From Pseudobdellovibrionaceae bacterium (lineage in GTDB: Bacteria > Bdellovibrionota > Bdellovibrionia > Bdellovibrionales > Bdellovibrionaceae): a stretch of DNA of 64,000 nucleotides. Both the position numbers and the translations under genes were made by a program. The stretch spans positions 186,001 to 250,000 of the forward strand of contig JAHBUW010000002.1 in NCBI GenBank assembly GCA_019637875.1, written 5' to 3'. How positions within the stretch are numbered: the first letter of the stretch is position 1; each line of letters begins with the position of its first letter. A model generated the notes under the pieces. It was not told the DNA's origin. It did not search any database and worked only from the letters and a program-made list of their open reading frames with translations. Positions 10,032 through 17,737 of this stretch are shown piece by piece.

Positions 10032-11015
10032 TCAGTCGAGTCCGTACTTCTTCAAAATGGGCTTCAGGCCCTTGGCGGCGGCTTCTTTCCCCTGCTTTAT
10101 CATGTCCCGGCGCCGAGAAAAAGACGTGATCTCGTCCGACAGCGGAATCCTCAGCACGTCGTCCACCAGGGTGGCCTGACTCGTCAGATGCGCCTGGGTC
10201 AAATTCCAGATGAGCTGAACGTTTTCGTCCCCGCGCGCGGGAAGCAATCGGCCCCGATCACCCAGGACGTCCACGTAAATCAGGTGAGTTGCCCCTTTTT
10301 GACGCATATATTTCGCAAGCACCGTCAGCTGGGACGCGGCCGCCATATGTCCTTCGTAACCGCGGAAGATCGGCGGATAGGACAGGCAAAAAGGCATGGC
10401 CTGCGCGTAGCCGCCCTTATTCAGGATCAGGATCTGCTGTTTTTCATTCTGGTAGGTTAGGCACGCGAAGGGAATGCGTGCGTCATCGATCCGGGTCGCT
10501 CCGAACTGCGCCTGAAAGTAGGGGCGCCAGTCTTTCAGATCCACCGCTTGGCTTCCGCCAATCAAGGTCCGGCGCACGAAGTCCTCGTCTTTCAGCTTCG
10601 ACATCTGCCACTCGGGTTCGAAAGCCTGGGGTTTCGCCGAGTACAAAGCCGCCGGCAGCGCCCCCATCTCGAGTCCCGCGATGAATTGGATCGGCAACTG
10701 GCTGCGATGAATCTCTTGCAGCACTCCCGCGTGGGCCCACGCGCGCATGCCGCCGGGTCCCAAAATCAGGCCGATCTTCGCGGCCCGGGTCTCGGGACGC
10801 GGGGGCGTGACGGGCTCGGGCGCAAGCGGCTCTTCCGAGGTCGGCGGAGCGGGCTCATCCACGTCGGCCGTCGGCGCGCTGACCGGCGGCGGGGCGCCCG
10901 TCGATGCGGGAGGGGTCGTGGGACGAGTTTCACGACCGGGAGCTTTTTTGACGCTTTGGCAACCCGCCAGCACCGCGAGCGACAGCAGAATAAGGGGGAA
11001 GCGAATGCTATTCAT
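10032..11015 (-). CDS. Lipoprotein with patatin-like fold lacking catalytic Ser and Asp
   Basis: 327 residues. A type II signal sequence (SLAVLAGC, lipidated Cys19) and a Pro/Ala-rich spacer (about 25-75) lead to a patatin-like domain. The oxyanion loop is kept (GLILGPGGMRAWAHAGVLQ), but the nucleophile elbow GxSxG reads GLEMG with Glu116, and the DG of the Ser-Asp dyad reads EG (Glu221). Active patatins need both Ser and Asp, so this is likely a pseudoenzyme or has another role. The ATG at 11015 overlaps the tlyA stop by eight bases and gives a proper signal peptide; longer starts do not. Confidence 0.82.
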   Translation of the reverse strand: MNSIRFPLILLSLAVLAGCQSVKKAPGRETRPTTPPASTGAPPPVSAPTADVDEPAPPTSEEPLAPEPVTPPRPETRAAKIGLILGPGGMRAWAHAGVLQEIHRSQLPIQFIAGLEMGALPAALYSAKPQAFEPEWQMSKLKDEDFVRRTLIGGSQAVDLKDWRPYFQAQFGATRIDDARIPFACLTYQNEKQQILILNKGGYAQAMPFCLSYPPIFRGYEGHMAAASQLTVLAKYMRQKGATHLIYVDVLGDRGRLLPARGDENVQLIWNLTQAHLTSQATLVDDVLRIPLSDEITSFSRRRDMIKQGKEAAAKGLKPILKKYGLD

Positions 11016-11766
11016 TTTCGAAGTGGGCATAAAGAAAATACTCCTGATTGCCGTCCTTGCCCGCGAGTCCCGAAGGAATCCACGCGTGCATTCGGCCGCC
11101 GAGCTCATGGACGCGATTTTCAAAACGCGCCTTCAGATCAGAAATCAATTCGGTGTTTTGCACAAGTCCCTTTTTATTCAGCGCTTCGGGACCGAGCTCG
11201 AACTGCGGCTTCACGAGAAGAAGAAGACGCGACGACCACGCGCTCAGCTGAGGCAAATGTCCCAGACTCGAAATGAAAGAAAGATCCGCGACGGTCAGAT
11301 CGAAGCGACGGCCGCGAAATTCGGAATGTTGCGCGAGATCTTTGAAGTGCAAATTCTCGTACGATGTCACTCGCCCGTCGCCCTTCACGCGCGCATCGAG
11401 CTGCTGACTGCCGACATCGATACCGGTCACCGCCTTCGCGCCCCGCTGCAGGACGCAGTCGGTGAAGCCGCCCGTGCTTTGCCCGATGTCGAGCACGTGG
11501 AAATTCGTGACGTCGAGGCCCAACTCGACGAGCGCGGACTCGAGTTTTCGTCCGCCCCGCGAAACGTAGCGTAGAACTTCGTCCGCGCGCACGTCCACTT
11601 CGGTCGTCGCGACGGGCACTTTCAGCGACGATGCCACGACCACCTGGCCGCGAAAACGCACGGCGCCTTCGTCGATCAGCTCTTGAGCCTTCGCGCGGCT
11701 GGGCGCCAGGCCCTTCTCGACGAGCCAGACGTCGATACGGATTAAATTTTTCGGATTTGGTTCCAT
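11008..11766 (-). CDS. tlyA: TlyA-family rRNA 2'-O-methyltransferase
   Basis: 252 residues. An N-terminal S4 RNA-binding domain (RIDVWLVEKGLAPSRAKAQE) is followed by a Rossmann methyltransferase (FHVLDIGQSTGGFTDCVLQ, then DLTVADLSFISS and LVKPQFELG). TlyA proteins methylate ribosomal RNA cytidines; some homologues have haemolysin-like names with no proven lytic role. I begin at the ATG at 11766, which overlaps the ispA stop by 25 bases; no better start exists before the S4 domain. Confidence 0.92.
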   Translation of the reverse strand: MEPNPKNLIRIDVWLVEKGLAPSRAKAQELIDEGAVRFRGQVVVASSLKVPVATTEVDVRADEVLRYVSRGGRKLESALVELGLDVTNFHVLDIGQSTGGFTDCVLQRGAKAVTGIDVGSQQLDARVKGDGRVTSYENLHFKDLAQHSEFRGRRFDLTVADLSFISSLGHLPQLSAWSSRLLLLVKPQFELGPEALNKKGLVQNTELISDLKARFENRVHELGGRMHAWIPSGLAGKDGNQEYFLYAHFENE

Positions 11767-12593
11767 TTGACGATCTCGACGAGCGGCCCCTGACGCACCC
11801 CCAGGCGCTCCAGCTGCGCCAAGGCCCGCGCGGTTTCCGCAGCTAGAAGTTCTTGAGTCGCGGCGACGCCGATCAAATCGGGCAAACTTCCCTTTTCCAC
11901 TTCGTGCGTGGAATCCAGGATATCGTCGGCGAGCTGAAAGCAAAGGCCCAGCGCCGCGCCGAAATCGCGCGCGGCCTCTTGCGCCGGCGCTTCGCTGCCG
12001 ATGGCGACGGTCACGCCTTCACAAATCACGCGAAAGAGCGCACCGGTCTTGCGGGCGTGCATATCGAGCAGCCCCTCGCGCGTCGGCAGCTCCTTCTGCG
12101 CTTCGAGATCCAGCGCCTGACCACCGGCCATGCCGCGGTAGCCGGCCGCTTCGCTGAGCAGTTGCACCAAGCGGATCGCTTTTCCCGGATCGGTATTGTA
12201 GCGACGGGCGATGTGGCCGAAGGCTTCGGTCAAAAGCGTGTCGCCCGCGAGCAGCGCGAACGATTCGCCAAAGACCACGTGATTCGTGGGACGACCGCGA
12301 CGTTCATCGTCGTCATCCATGCAGGGCAGGTCGTCGTGAATCAGCGAGTAGGTGTGGATCAGTTCGACCGCGAGCACCCAGGGCAGCACGCGCTGGGGGC
12401 GCACGCCGAACGCCTCGGCCAGCAGAATCCCGAGCACGGGACGCGTGCGTTTGCCTCCGGTCAGCAGCGAGTACGCCATCGACTCGGACAAACGGGTCAT
12501 CCCCGTTTGTTCGGTGCGGGCTTCGTACTCGGCCACCCATTCGCGCGCGGCGTCCTCGATAAGTTCGAGAGGTCCCGGGAACTGATCCAGCAT
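11742..12593 (-). CDS. ispA: Polyprenyl (farnesyl/geranylgeranyl) diphosphate synthase
   Basis: 283 residues. Condenses isopentenyl diphosphate onto allylic diphosphates for quinones and the undecaprenyl carrier. The first Asp-rich motif is DDLPCMDDDDERRG, with two extra residues as in short-chain bacterial enzymes; the second is QLADDILD. The GGKRTRP substrate motif is present. The ATG at 12593 has AGG eight bases before it; the 39 extra upstream codons fall inside the repeat element and are not family sequence. It is separated from xseB by that element; these genes are often close neighbours. Confidence 0.94.
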   Translation of the reverse strand: MLDQFPGPLELIEDAAREWVAEYEARTEQTGMTRLSESMAYSLLTGGKRTRPVLGILLAEAFGVRPQRVLPWVLAVELIHTYSLIHDDLPCMDDDDERRGRPTNHVVFGESFALLAGDTLLTEAFGHIARRYNTDPGKAIRLVQLLSEAAGYRGMAGGQALDLEAQKELPTREGLLDMHARKTGALFRVICEGVTVAIGSEAPAQEAARDFGAALGLCFQLADDILDSTHEVEKGSLPDLIGVAATQELLAAETARALAQLERLGVRQGPLVEIVKWNQIRKI

Positions 12594-12597
12594 GTTA

Positions 12598-12863
12598 GAG
12601 CCTAACCCAGGACCAGAGAGGGGTTGAACAGGCCGGAAAGAGCCTTGACCGAGGCGCCTCCGGCGAAGGACTGGCCCAAGCCAATTCGAGCCGGATGCAA
12701 CGAAGGACAAGGCTCTTTCCGGCCTGCCCTACGGGTCGAATGGAAAAAGTCCATCTGACAGCGTCGCTCCTCCTCGCCATAGGCGAGCTATGACTCGTCG
12801 TCGCTCCTTGCATCTGGTCTTTTTCCATTCGATTCAACCCCTCTCTGGTCCTGGGTTAGGCTC
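12598..12863. mobile_element. MITE-like element of three perfect nested inverted repeats
   Basis: Outer arms are exact inverted copies over 32 bases (12597-12628 and 12833-12864). Directly inside lie two further perfect stems: 19 bases (12629-12647 with 12708-12726) and 14 bases (12736-12749 with 12819-12832). Together they would fold as a three-way junction joined by nine unpaired bases (12727-12735). The second inner hairpin has its own tip, CTCGCC-ATA-GGCGAG. TTA occurs at 12595-12597 and 12864-12866, as a target duplication would. It fills the whole xseB-ispA gap. A short reading frame across it looks accidental. Confidence 0.75.
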
Positions 12864-13085
12864 TTACTCTTCGCTCTTGAAGTCTTGCGTGACGGGACGG
12901 CCGTCGCCGTCGAAGCCGGTCAATTGCTTCACTTTCGCTTCCGCCGCCGTCAACTGGGTTTGGCATTCACGCGACAAGCGCACGCCCTCTTCGAACAGCT
13001 TCAGCGAATCTTCCAAGGCGAGTTCGCCCTTTTCCATCTTTTGGACGATCTCTTCCAAACGTCCCAGTTTCTTTTCAAAGTCCAT
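12864..13085 (-). CDS. xseB: Exodeoxyribonuclease VII small subunit
   Basis: 73 residues, the usual size. It has the XseB pattern (FEKKLGRLEEIVQKMEKGEL then SLKLFEEGVRLSRECQ), a two-helix protein that packs on XseA. It sits 11 bases after xseA. The stop codon is the edge of the inverted-repeat element. Confidence 0.95.
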   Translation of the reverse strand: MDFEKKLGRLEEIVQKMEKGELALEDSLKLFEEGVRLSRECQTQLTAAEAKVKQLTGFDGDGRPVTQDFKSEE

Positions 13086-13096
13086 GTCGAACTCCT

Positions 13097-14635
13097 TTAG
13101 TTTTCTTGTTTCTTTTTGCCCGTCACTTGCGCCTGGATGAAGCCATCGCTCACCCGCACCTGAAGGGCGTCGTTCACGGCAACCTGATCCACCGAACGCA
13201 CGATCGTCTGTCCGTCCTCGCGGTAAGCGAGTGCGTAGCCCCGATCGAGCGTCCGCAAGGGACTGTAAGCATCCAAGCGCCCCATGGCGCCCTTCAATCG
13301 CGCATCCGCGCGCAGCAGGCGTTTTTGGTTCGCCCCATCCAGTCGCGTGAACAGCTGTTGCACGGTTTGGCGGGCGGCCGCGAGAGTCTTTTCCGGCGAG
13401 TGCAGACGGCTACGCAACAGCTGGCGGCGCGATTCTTTGCGGCGCAGTTGGTTTTCGATCGCGGTCTGCAAACGATCCAGCAGCTCGTCGTTGCGCTGGA
13501 TGAGGTCTTGCAGTGTCTTGCGCGGATCGATCAGGCGACGTTGCAAATGGCTCAAGTTGTTGCGGGTATTCGTCATGGTCCGCTGAAGCGAAACCCACAA
13601 CATCCGCTTCAACTTCGTGATGCGGTCATTCAGCTCGGCGACGTTTTGCACGACGAGTTCCGCCGCGGCCGACGGCGTCGGCGCGCGCAAGTCCGCGACG
13701 AAGTCCGCGATCGTGAAGTCGATTTCGTGACCGACGGCCGAAATGATCGGCACCGGCGACTCCGCGATCGTGCGCGCGAGCGCTTCGTCGTTGAAGGCCC
13801 ACAGATCTTCGATCGAGCCGCCGCCGCGACCGACGATGATCACGTCGACGTCCGGCAAGCGGTAGGCTTTCTTCAAGGCCTCGATGATTTTCGGCGCGGC
13901 GGCCTCGCCCTGCACGATGGTCGGAATCAGCGTGACGGGAATACCACGATTGCGGCGCGCGAGGATGTTGAGCATGTCGCGGATCGCGGCGCCGGTCGGC
14001 GAAGTGACCAGCGCGATGCCGCGCGGGAACGGCGGCAAGGGCCGTTTCCTCGCGCCGTCGAACAAACCTTCGGAGTGAAGTTTATCTTTGAGCTGCTCGT
14101 AAGCTTTCTGCAGAGCGCCCGCCCCGACGGGCTCCATCGTTTCGACGGTGATCTGGTAATCGCCACGCGGCTCGTAAACCGTGATGCGTCCGCGCATGAT
14201 CACTTCGAGTCCGTCATGGGGCTTGAACTTCAAACGTGAATTGAAGCCACGGAACATGACCGCTTTGATTTGCGCTTTCGAATCTTTCAGCGAGAAATAG
14301 AAATGCCCCGAGCTGTGCGGCTTGAAATTCGAAAGCTCACCTTGCACCCATACCAGATCGAATTTTTTCTCGAGGGTGCCCCGGATCTCTTTATTGAGTT
14401 GTTCCACCGTCAAAACGACGGGTGTGTCGGTCGCCGGAGTTTCCGCCGCGGCCGCCTCGGTCCCCGGGAATTCATTCATCGCGGCATCGAGTTCGAAGCT
14501 TTGCTGCTCGGTCGCTTTCGTGCGCGTGGACTTGGCCGCCGTTTTCGTCGGCGCCTTGCCGGCGGCGATCTGCTCGTTCGCGGCGTTCACGATGGCCTTA
14601 CGGGATTTCCAACTGGGTTCCTGAGGAAACGACAT
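13097..14635 (-). CDS. xseA: Exodeoxyribonuclease VII large subunit
   Basis: 512 residues. Exo VII degrades single-stranded DNA. An OB-fold (LVWVQGELSNFKPHSSGHFY, about 93-190) is followed by the catalytic domain with RGIALVTSPTGAAIRDML, VIIVGRGGGSIEDLWAFND and ISAVGHEIDFTIADFVADLR, then a long coiled-coil region and a C-terminal DRGYALAY segment. The N-terminus carries about 70 residues of Ala/Thr/Lys/Glu-rich sequence before the OB-fold, longer than in most homologues; a later ATG (MNEFPGTEAAAAET) is an alternative start. Confidence 0.95.
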   Translation of the reverse strand: MSFPQEPSWKSRKAIVNAANEQIAAGKAPTKTAAKSTRTKATEQQSFELDAAMNEFPGTEAAAAETPATDTPVVLTVEQLNKEIRGTLEKKFDLVWVQGELSNFKPHSSGHFYFSLKDSKAQIKAVMFRGFNSRLKFKPHDGLEVIMRGRITVYEPRGDYQITVETMEPVGAGALQKAYEQLKDKLHSEGLFDGARKRPLPPFPRGIALVTSPTGAAIRDMLNILARRNRGIPVTLIPTIVQGEAAAPKIIEALKKAYRLPDVDVIIVGRGGGSIEDLWAFNDEALARTIAESPVPIISAVGHEIDFTIADFVADLRAPTPSAAAELVVQNVAELNDRITKLKRMLWVSLQRTMTNTRNNLSHLQRRLIDPRKTLQDLIQRNDELLDRLQTAIENQLRRKESRRQLLRSRLHSPEKTLAAARQTVQQLFTRLDGANQKRLLRADARLKGAMGRLDAYSPLRTLDRGYALAYREDGQTIVRSVDQVAVNDALQVRVSDGFIQAQVTGKKKQEN

Positions 14636-14767
14636 GTTTTGGGTTACCGAAGGCGGCGGCGGAAATCACCCAAAAACCCTTTGGAATGAAGCGGCATTTT
14701 GTCTCGAGCTGAGTCGATGCTCCGAGGGCGTGGCGAAGTTGTCGACAATCCGGCTAAGCATGTAAGT

Positions 14768-14788
14768 CGTGTCCGCCCGACGGACACG
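14768..14788 (+). promoter_or_regulatory. Hairpin upstream of lipoprotein gene
   Basis: CGTGTCCG (14768-14775) and CGGACACG (14781-14788) form a perfect eight-base stem with a five-base loop, about 30 bases before the lipoprotein start. A TTGTCGACAA palindrome lies at 14739-14748. No T-run follows, so a terminator is unlikely; it may be an operator or leader structure. Confidence 0.4.
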
Positions 14789-14818
14789 GCATTCTAAGAA
14801 CAGATGAAGGGAGATTCC

Positions 14819-15217
14819 ATGCGCATTCTCTATATCACTTTTCTCCTCTCGGTTCTGGCTCTCTTTCAAAACTGCTCGCCGAACGAATTTCTTAGCGTCG
14901 CTGCGGCGGAAGACCTCTCGAGCACCGGCGCGCCCGAAGCTCCCGTGACCGGCGGCGCGCCCAGCGCCCCGACGGCGCCCGTGATACCGCAAACGCCCGT
15001 GGCTCCCACCGCGCCGACCTGCTTTGCGCCCGGACAAAAACTCTTCGCGGACCGCGCATTCATTCATTACCGTGTCTGCGAAAATGAGCGCGCCGATTGG
15101 CAAGTGATCGCCAATCGTTATTGTTGCAGTGGTGAAGCGACGATCATCGACGTCGAAACTCACGCGGACGCGCATTGTGCCGAGGGACGAATCGCGGGCG
15201 TCGCTTACTGTGAGTAG
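14819..15217 (+). CDS. Small cysteine-rich lipoprotein with FQNC lipobox
   Basis: 132 residues. Signal peptide MRILYITFLLSVLALFQNC, with lipidation expected at the Cys of LFQNC. An Ala/Pro/Thr-rich stretch (about 35-68) leads to a compact Cys-rich domain (CFAPGQKLF, YRVCENERADW, YCCSGEA, AHCAEG, YCE) likely held by disulfides in the periplasm or outside the cell. The ATG at 14819 is chosen because AAGGGAG lies six bases before it; an ATG at 14804 precedes that site. Function unknown. Confidence 0.8.
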   Translation: MRILYITFLLSVLALFQNCSPNEFLSVAAAEDLSSTGAPEAPVTGGAPSAPTAPVIPQTPVAPTAPTCFAPGQKLFADRAFIHYRVCENERADWQVIANRYCCSGEATIIDVETHADAHCAEGRIAGVAYCE

Positions 15218-15228
15218 AATCGGTGCTC

Positions 15229-15441
15229 TTAGCCGAGCAAAATGTTCTGTAACGACCAGAGTCCGCAGACGATCGTCATCGTATAAAGAAAACGGCGGCC
15301 TCCTGGGTTATCCCATTGGGAGGGCAAAACGAGGTTTGCGCGAATCCTTTGGAAGGCCGGAAAATCAACAAGAAAAAGGACGAAAACTCCATAAAAAAAG
15401 ACGATGAAGGGAAAGTAAAAATCGAGTTGAGACGTATCCAC
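15229..15441 (-). CDS. Small membrane protein, 70 residues
   Basis: Two hydrophobic stretches (FYFPFIVFFYGVFVLFLVDF and a C-terminal FLYTMTIVCGLWSLQNILLG) suggest a two-helix inner-membrane protein. The GTG start at 15441 has a strong AAGGGGGT seven bases upstream, which supports translation. It converges on the small lipoprotein gene with an 11-base gap. No family recognised. Confidence 0.7.
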   Translation of the reverse strand: MDTSQLDFYFPFIVFFYGVFVLFLVDFPAFQRIRANLVLPSQWDNPGGRRFLYTMTIVCGLWSLQNILLG

Positions 15442-15537
15442 TTTCTACCCCCTTCACGACCTTCTTTTCGGCGACCGGGAGTGACAAAAAGAGTCCTGAA
15501 GATCCATGAATCTTCGCGTCCAGCACGCGAGTCCCGA

Positions 15538-15566
15538 TTGAACTTTCGCGGAAGTTTGGATAGACT
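15538..15566 (+). promoter_or_regulatory. Candidate sigma-70 promoter for the metalloprotease transcript
   Basis: TTGAAC (15538-15543), a 17-base spacer and TAGACT (15561-15566) match four or five and four of six consensus bases respectively. A start near 15573 would give a leader of about 300 bases before the ATG at 15878. Confidence 0.45.
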
Positions 15567-15679
15567 GTCTTTGGGTCTCAGAGAGCAACGAAAAATAACC
15601 CGACAAGCATATTATCGGGGGCCGTCCCTAACGATGGTGAGCAAGCCCAGCCCGTACTGGGAAGCCTAAAGTCGTAATC

Positions 15680-15799
15680 ATGGTCACCCACTTTTTTGCA
15701 ATGGGGTTATTCTTTCTAGCCTTTCTGGGGCTTTTTTTTGCCCGAAATTCGCTCGTCTCAATTCGAGAAAAAACTCCTCCGAAATTGTCGAAGTCCTGA
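15680..15799 (+). CDS. Possible 39-residue hydrophobic leader peptide
   Basis: Reads MVTHFFAMGLFFLAFLGLFF followed by ARNSLVSIREKTPPKLSKS, one membrane helix and a basic tail, a shape common in small membrane peptides. A GGGAAG lies about 15 bases upstream, rather far for a ribosome site. Its stop (15797-15799) falls inside the first arm of the competing stem at 15795-15848, which is why I report it. It may be chance. Confidence 0.35.
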   Translation: MVTHFFAMGLFFLAFLGLFFARNSLVSIREKTPPKLSKS

Positions 15800-15910
15800 A
15801 CGTTCAAACTCGTGATTTCCTAACGATCACCGACTTTTGTCGTTCAGGCGGAAGTCGAGTTTTCCGATACCTTAGTCATGGTATCGATCGGTCAACGCGA
15901 CTTCCGCCTG
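15795..15910 (+). promoter_or_regulatory. Competing stem-loops over the metalloprotease start codon
   Basis: Stem A: 15795-15802 pairs with 15841-15848 (CCTGAACG/CGTTCAGG). Stem B: 15845-15857 pairs with 15898-15910 (13 perfect base pairs, CAGGCGGAAGTCG/CGACTTCCGCCTG). Nested inside B, CGATACC (15865-15871) pairs with GGTATCG (15880-15886), with the ATG at 15878-15880 at the loop edge. A and B share 15845-15848, so they cannot both form. B would bury the start codon. A translational switch is inferred. Confidence 0.55.
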
Positions 15911-17737
15911 GGACTTCTATTGGCCTTCATCGGCCTTTTGCTCTCGGCGTGCGCGAAGAATGCGGGACCGAGCGAACCGACCTTCCGGCCCCAGACTCCC
16001 GAGAAGCCGTACACCGGCAATCAGCCCATCGCCTACACGGGTCCCCTGACGACGATCACCGGGACCGCTCGTTACAACTATTATGACGATACCGGCGCCA
16101 CGGGACTGAACAACTTCGGCGCCGCGAAACCGATCCGACATGCCGAAGTGCACATCCTCGATGCCGCGGGTAACGAAATTCAGCGCGGCGAAACGAACGG
16201 CTCAGGAGCGATCTCTCTAACGATCCCGCGCGCCGCCGGATCCTATGTCTTGCGCGTGAACTCACGCGCAGAGAACGTTCACTACCGCGTGAGCGTACTG
16301 GCTGACCCTTACGATACCCAATACTACTCGCTCGACACTGGATTCAGCCTAACGGGTTCCGAGACCACGCTGGCCGTGACGATCGCGAACGCCCCCGCCA
16401 CGAATTCATCGAGCGTGCTTGGCGGTGCGTTCAGTATTCTGGATCAAATTCTCGAAGCGAATGAATACTTGCGCACGCAAGTGACGACGGCTTCCTCCTG
16501 CACGACCTGCGTGAAGGATTTCGATGTCGCGCCCAAAATTCAGATCTACTGGCAAAAAGGGCTGACCCCCGCCGCCTATTACGGCTCGCCCCAGTCGCCG
16601 ATCTCCTTCTTCCTTTCAGAATCCGGAGGCGGCCTTTACCGCGGGATCTATATGCTCGGCGGGATCGAAGGCGACGTCTGCACCGATACCGATCATTTCG
16701 ACCGCTCGGTCATCCTTCATGAGTACGGTCACTTCTTAGAGAACGCTTACGGCAAGTCCTCTTCTCCCGGTGGTTCGCACAACGGAAACGAGCAGCTCGA
16801 CCCGCGCCTGGCGTGGAGTGAAGGTTGGGCGGATTTCTTCCAAGCCGCGGTTCTGGGACGCTCATACTATCGAGACACAAAAAGAAACGGCGGCTGCCCG
16901 GCGATCGGCATGGGCTCCACGGCCCAGCTCAGCTTCCCCGACTTCCGCATGGATAAACAAAATGGCGTCGACGTTCCCGGGCCGGACGAGGGCATCTTCC
17001 GCGAAATTTCGGTCGCGCGCACGCTGTACGCTTCGATTCATGCGGATTCCGCCGTCAATGACGGCAGCGGTCCCGGAGCCGAAATGAAATTCGCGCCGAT
17101 CTGGCAGGCGTTCCGCAACATCGGCAACAATGCGTTGAGCTTCCAGAACATGGGACAAATGAACATGAATCTGCGCACGCTCGCGAACTCGCACTCGTCC
17201 GGCATGCTTGCGGATCTCGACGCGATCCTTGCCGCCGAACGCCAGGTTCCGAACCAAACTCAGTACGCAGAGCCCCGTTCGCTGAAAGCCGCCGCCCGCG
17301 GTTCCTGCAGCGCGACCTATTTGCAAGGCACAGTCGCCGCCGATACGCGCGACAGCCAAGGCTATATCACCTCGACCAATATGCAGAAGTCGAACGACTA
17401 TTATCGCTTCGATTACGACGGCAATCCCGCGAACGGCGTGATGGTCATGCGTTACGCGAAGTCCGGCGGCAGCATTTCGACGCCTTACGATTTGGACGTG
17501 TATGTTTACACCGAAAAACACGTCCTGCTAAATCCCGACGACATCCGCATCATCAGTGAAGCCGTCTATCCCGAAACCGGTGGCGGCGGCGCTTACCCCG
17601 GCTACGAGTACATCAACTTCACGGGACTGCCGGCGGGACGTTATCTGATCAACGTCAAAGCCTACTATCTGACGTCAAAAGCCGACACGACCTATTTCAT
17701 CGAAACCCCGTCCGGAGATCGCCAGCTATGCCCGTAA
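15878..17737 (+). CDS. Lipoprotein zinc metalloprotease (HExxH, gluzincin-like)
   Basis: 619 residues. Canonical lipobox LLSAC with Cys25. Residues about 55-175 look like a beta-sandwich (carboxypeptidase-regulatory-like). The catalytic region has HEYGH (281-285) in SVILHEYGHFLENAYG and a likely third zinc ligand Glu315 in AWSEGWADFF, the order seen in gluzincin peptidases. A C-terminal beta domain (about 475-615) resembles bacterial pre-peptidase C-terminal modules (RYAKSGG, YDLDVYVY, GLPAGRYLINVKAY). Probably anchored in the outer membrane and active on external or prey protein. The downstream gene overlaps its end by ten bases. The start lies inside a strong RNA fold. Confidence 0.85.
   Translation: MVSIGQRDFRLGLLLAFIGLLLSACAKNAGPSEPTFRPQTPEKPYTGNQPIAYTGPLTTITGTARYNYYDDTGATGLNNFGAAKPIRHAEVHILDAAGNEIQRGETNGSGAISLTIPRAAGSYVLRVNSRAENVHYRVSVLADPYDTQYYSLDTGFSLTGSETTLAVTIANAPATNSSSVLGGAFSILDQILEANEYLRTQVTTASSCTTCVKDFDVAPKIQIYWQKGLTPAAYYGSPQSPISFFLSESGGGLYRGIYMLGGIEGDVCTDTDHFDRSVILHEYGHFLENAYGKSSSPGGSHNGNEQLDPRLAWSEGWADFFQAAVLGRSYYRDTKRNGGCPAIGMGSTAQLSFPDFRMDKQNGVDVPGPDEGIFREISVARTLYASIHADSAVNDGSGPGAEMKFAPIWQAFRNIGNNALSFQNMGQMNMNLRTLANSHSSGMLADLDAILAAERQVPNQTQYAEPRSLKAAARGSCSATYLQGTVAADTRDSQGYITSTNMQKSNDYYRFDYDGNPANGVMVMRYAKSGGSISTPYDLDVYVYTEKHVLLNPDDIRIISEAVYPETGGGGAYPGYEYINFTGLPAGRYLINVKAYYLTSKADTTYFIETPSGDRQLCP

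Larger units (their letters stand above)
15442..15877. other. 436-base intergenic region: promoter, hairpins and structured leader
   Basis: No long gene is convincing here. It holds the divergent start of the small membrane gene, a sigma-70-like promoter (15538-15566), two short hairpins (CCCGA 15599-15603 with TCGGG 15615-15619; CCCAG 15646-15650 with CTGGG 15657-15661), a possible 39-codon leader frame (15680-15799), and the stems that run over the metalloprotease start. The predicted transcript would have a leader of about 300 bases. Confidence 0.5.

Noticed and set aside
12595-12837. 80-codon minus-strand frame across the nested repeat
   Set aside because: It lies wholly in the inverted-repeat element, has no convincing ribosome site and low-complexity, Arg/Ser-rich content expected of a folded repeat.
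15316-15669. 117-codon plus-strand frame
   Set aside because: Its first third is antisense to the small membrane gene with a strong ribosome site, and the rest is basic sequence over promoter and hairpins with no family likeness.
15590-15680. Known riboswitch or 6S/SRP RNA
   Set aside because: Two short hairpins are present, but none of the conserved cores I know (for example GEMM, cobalamin or SRP GGAAGCAGC) could be found.
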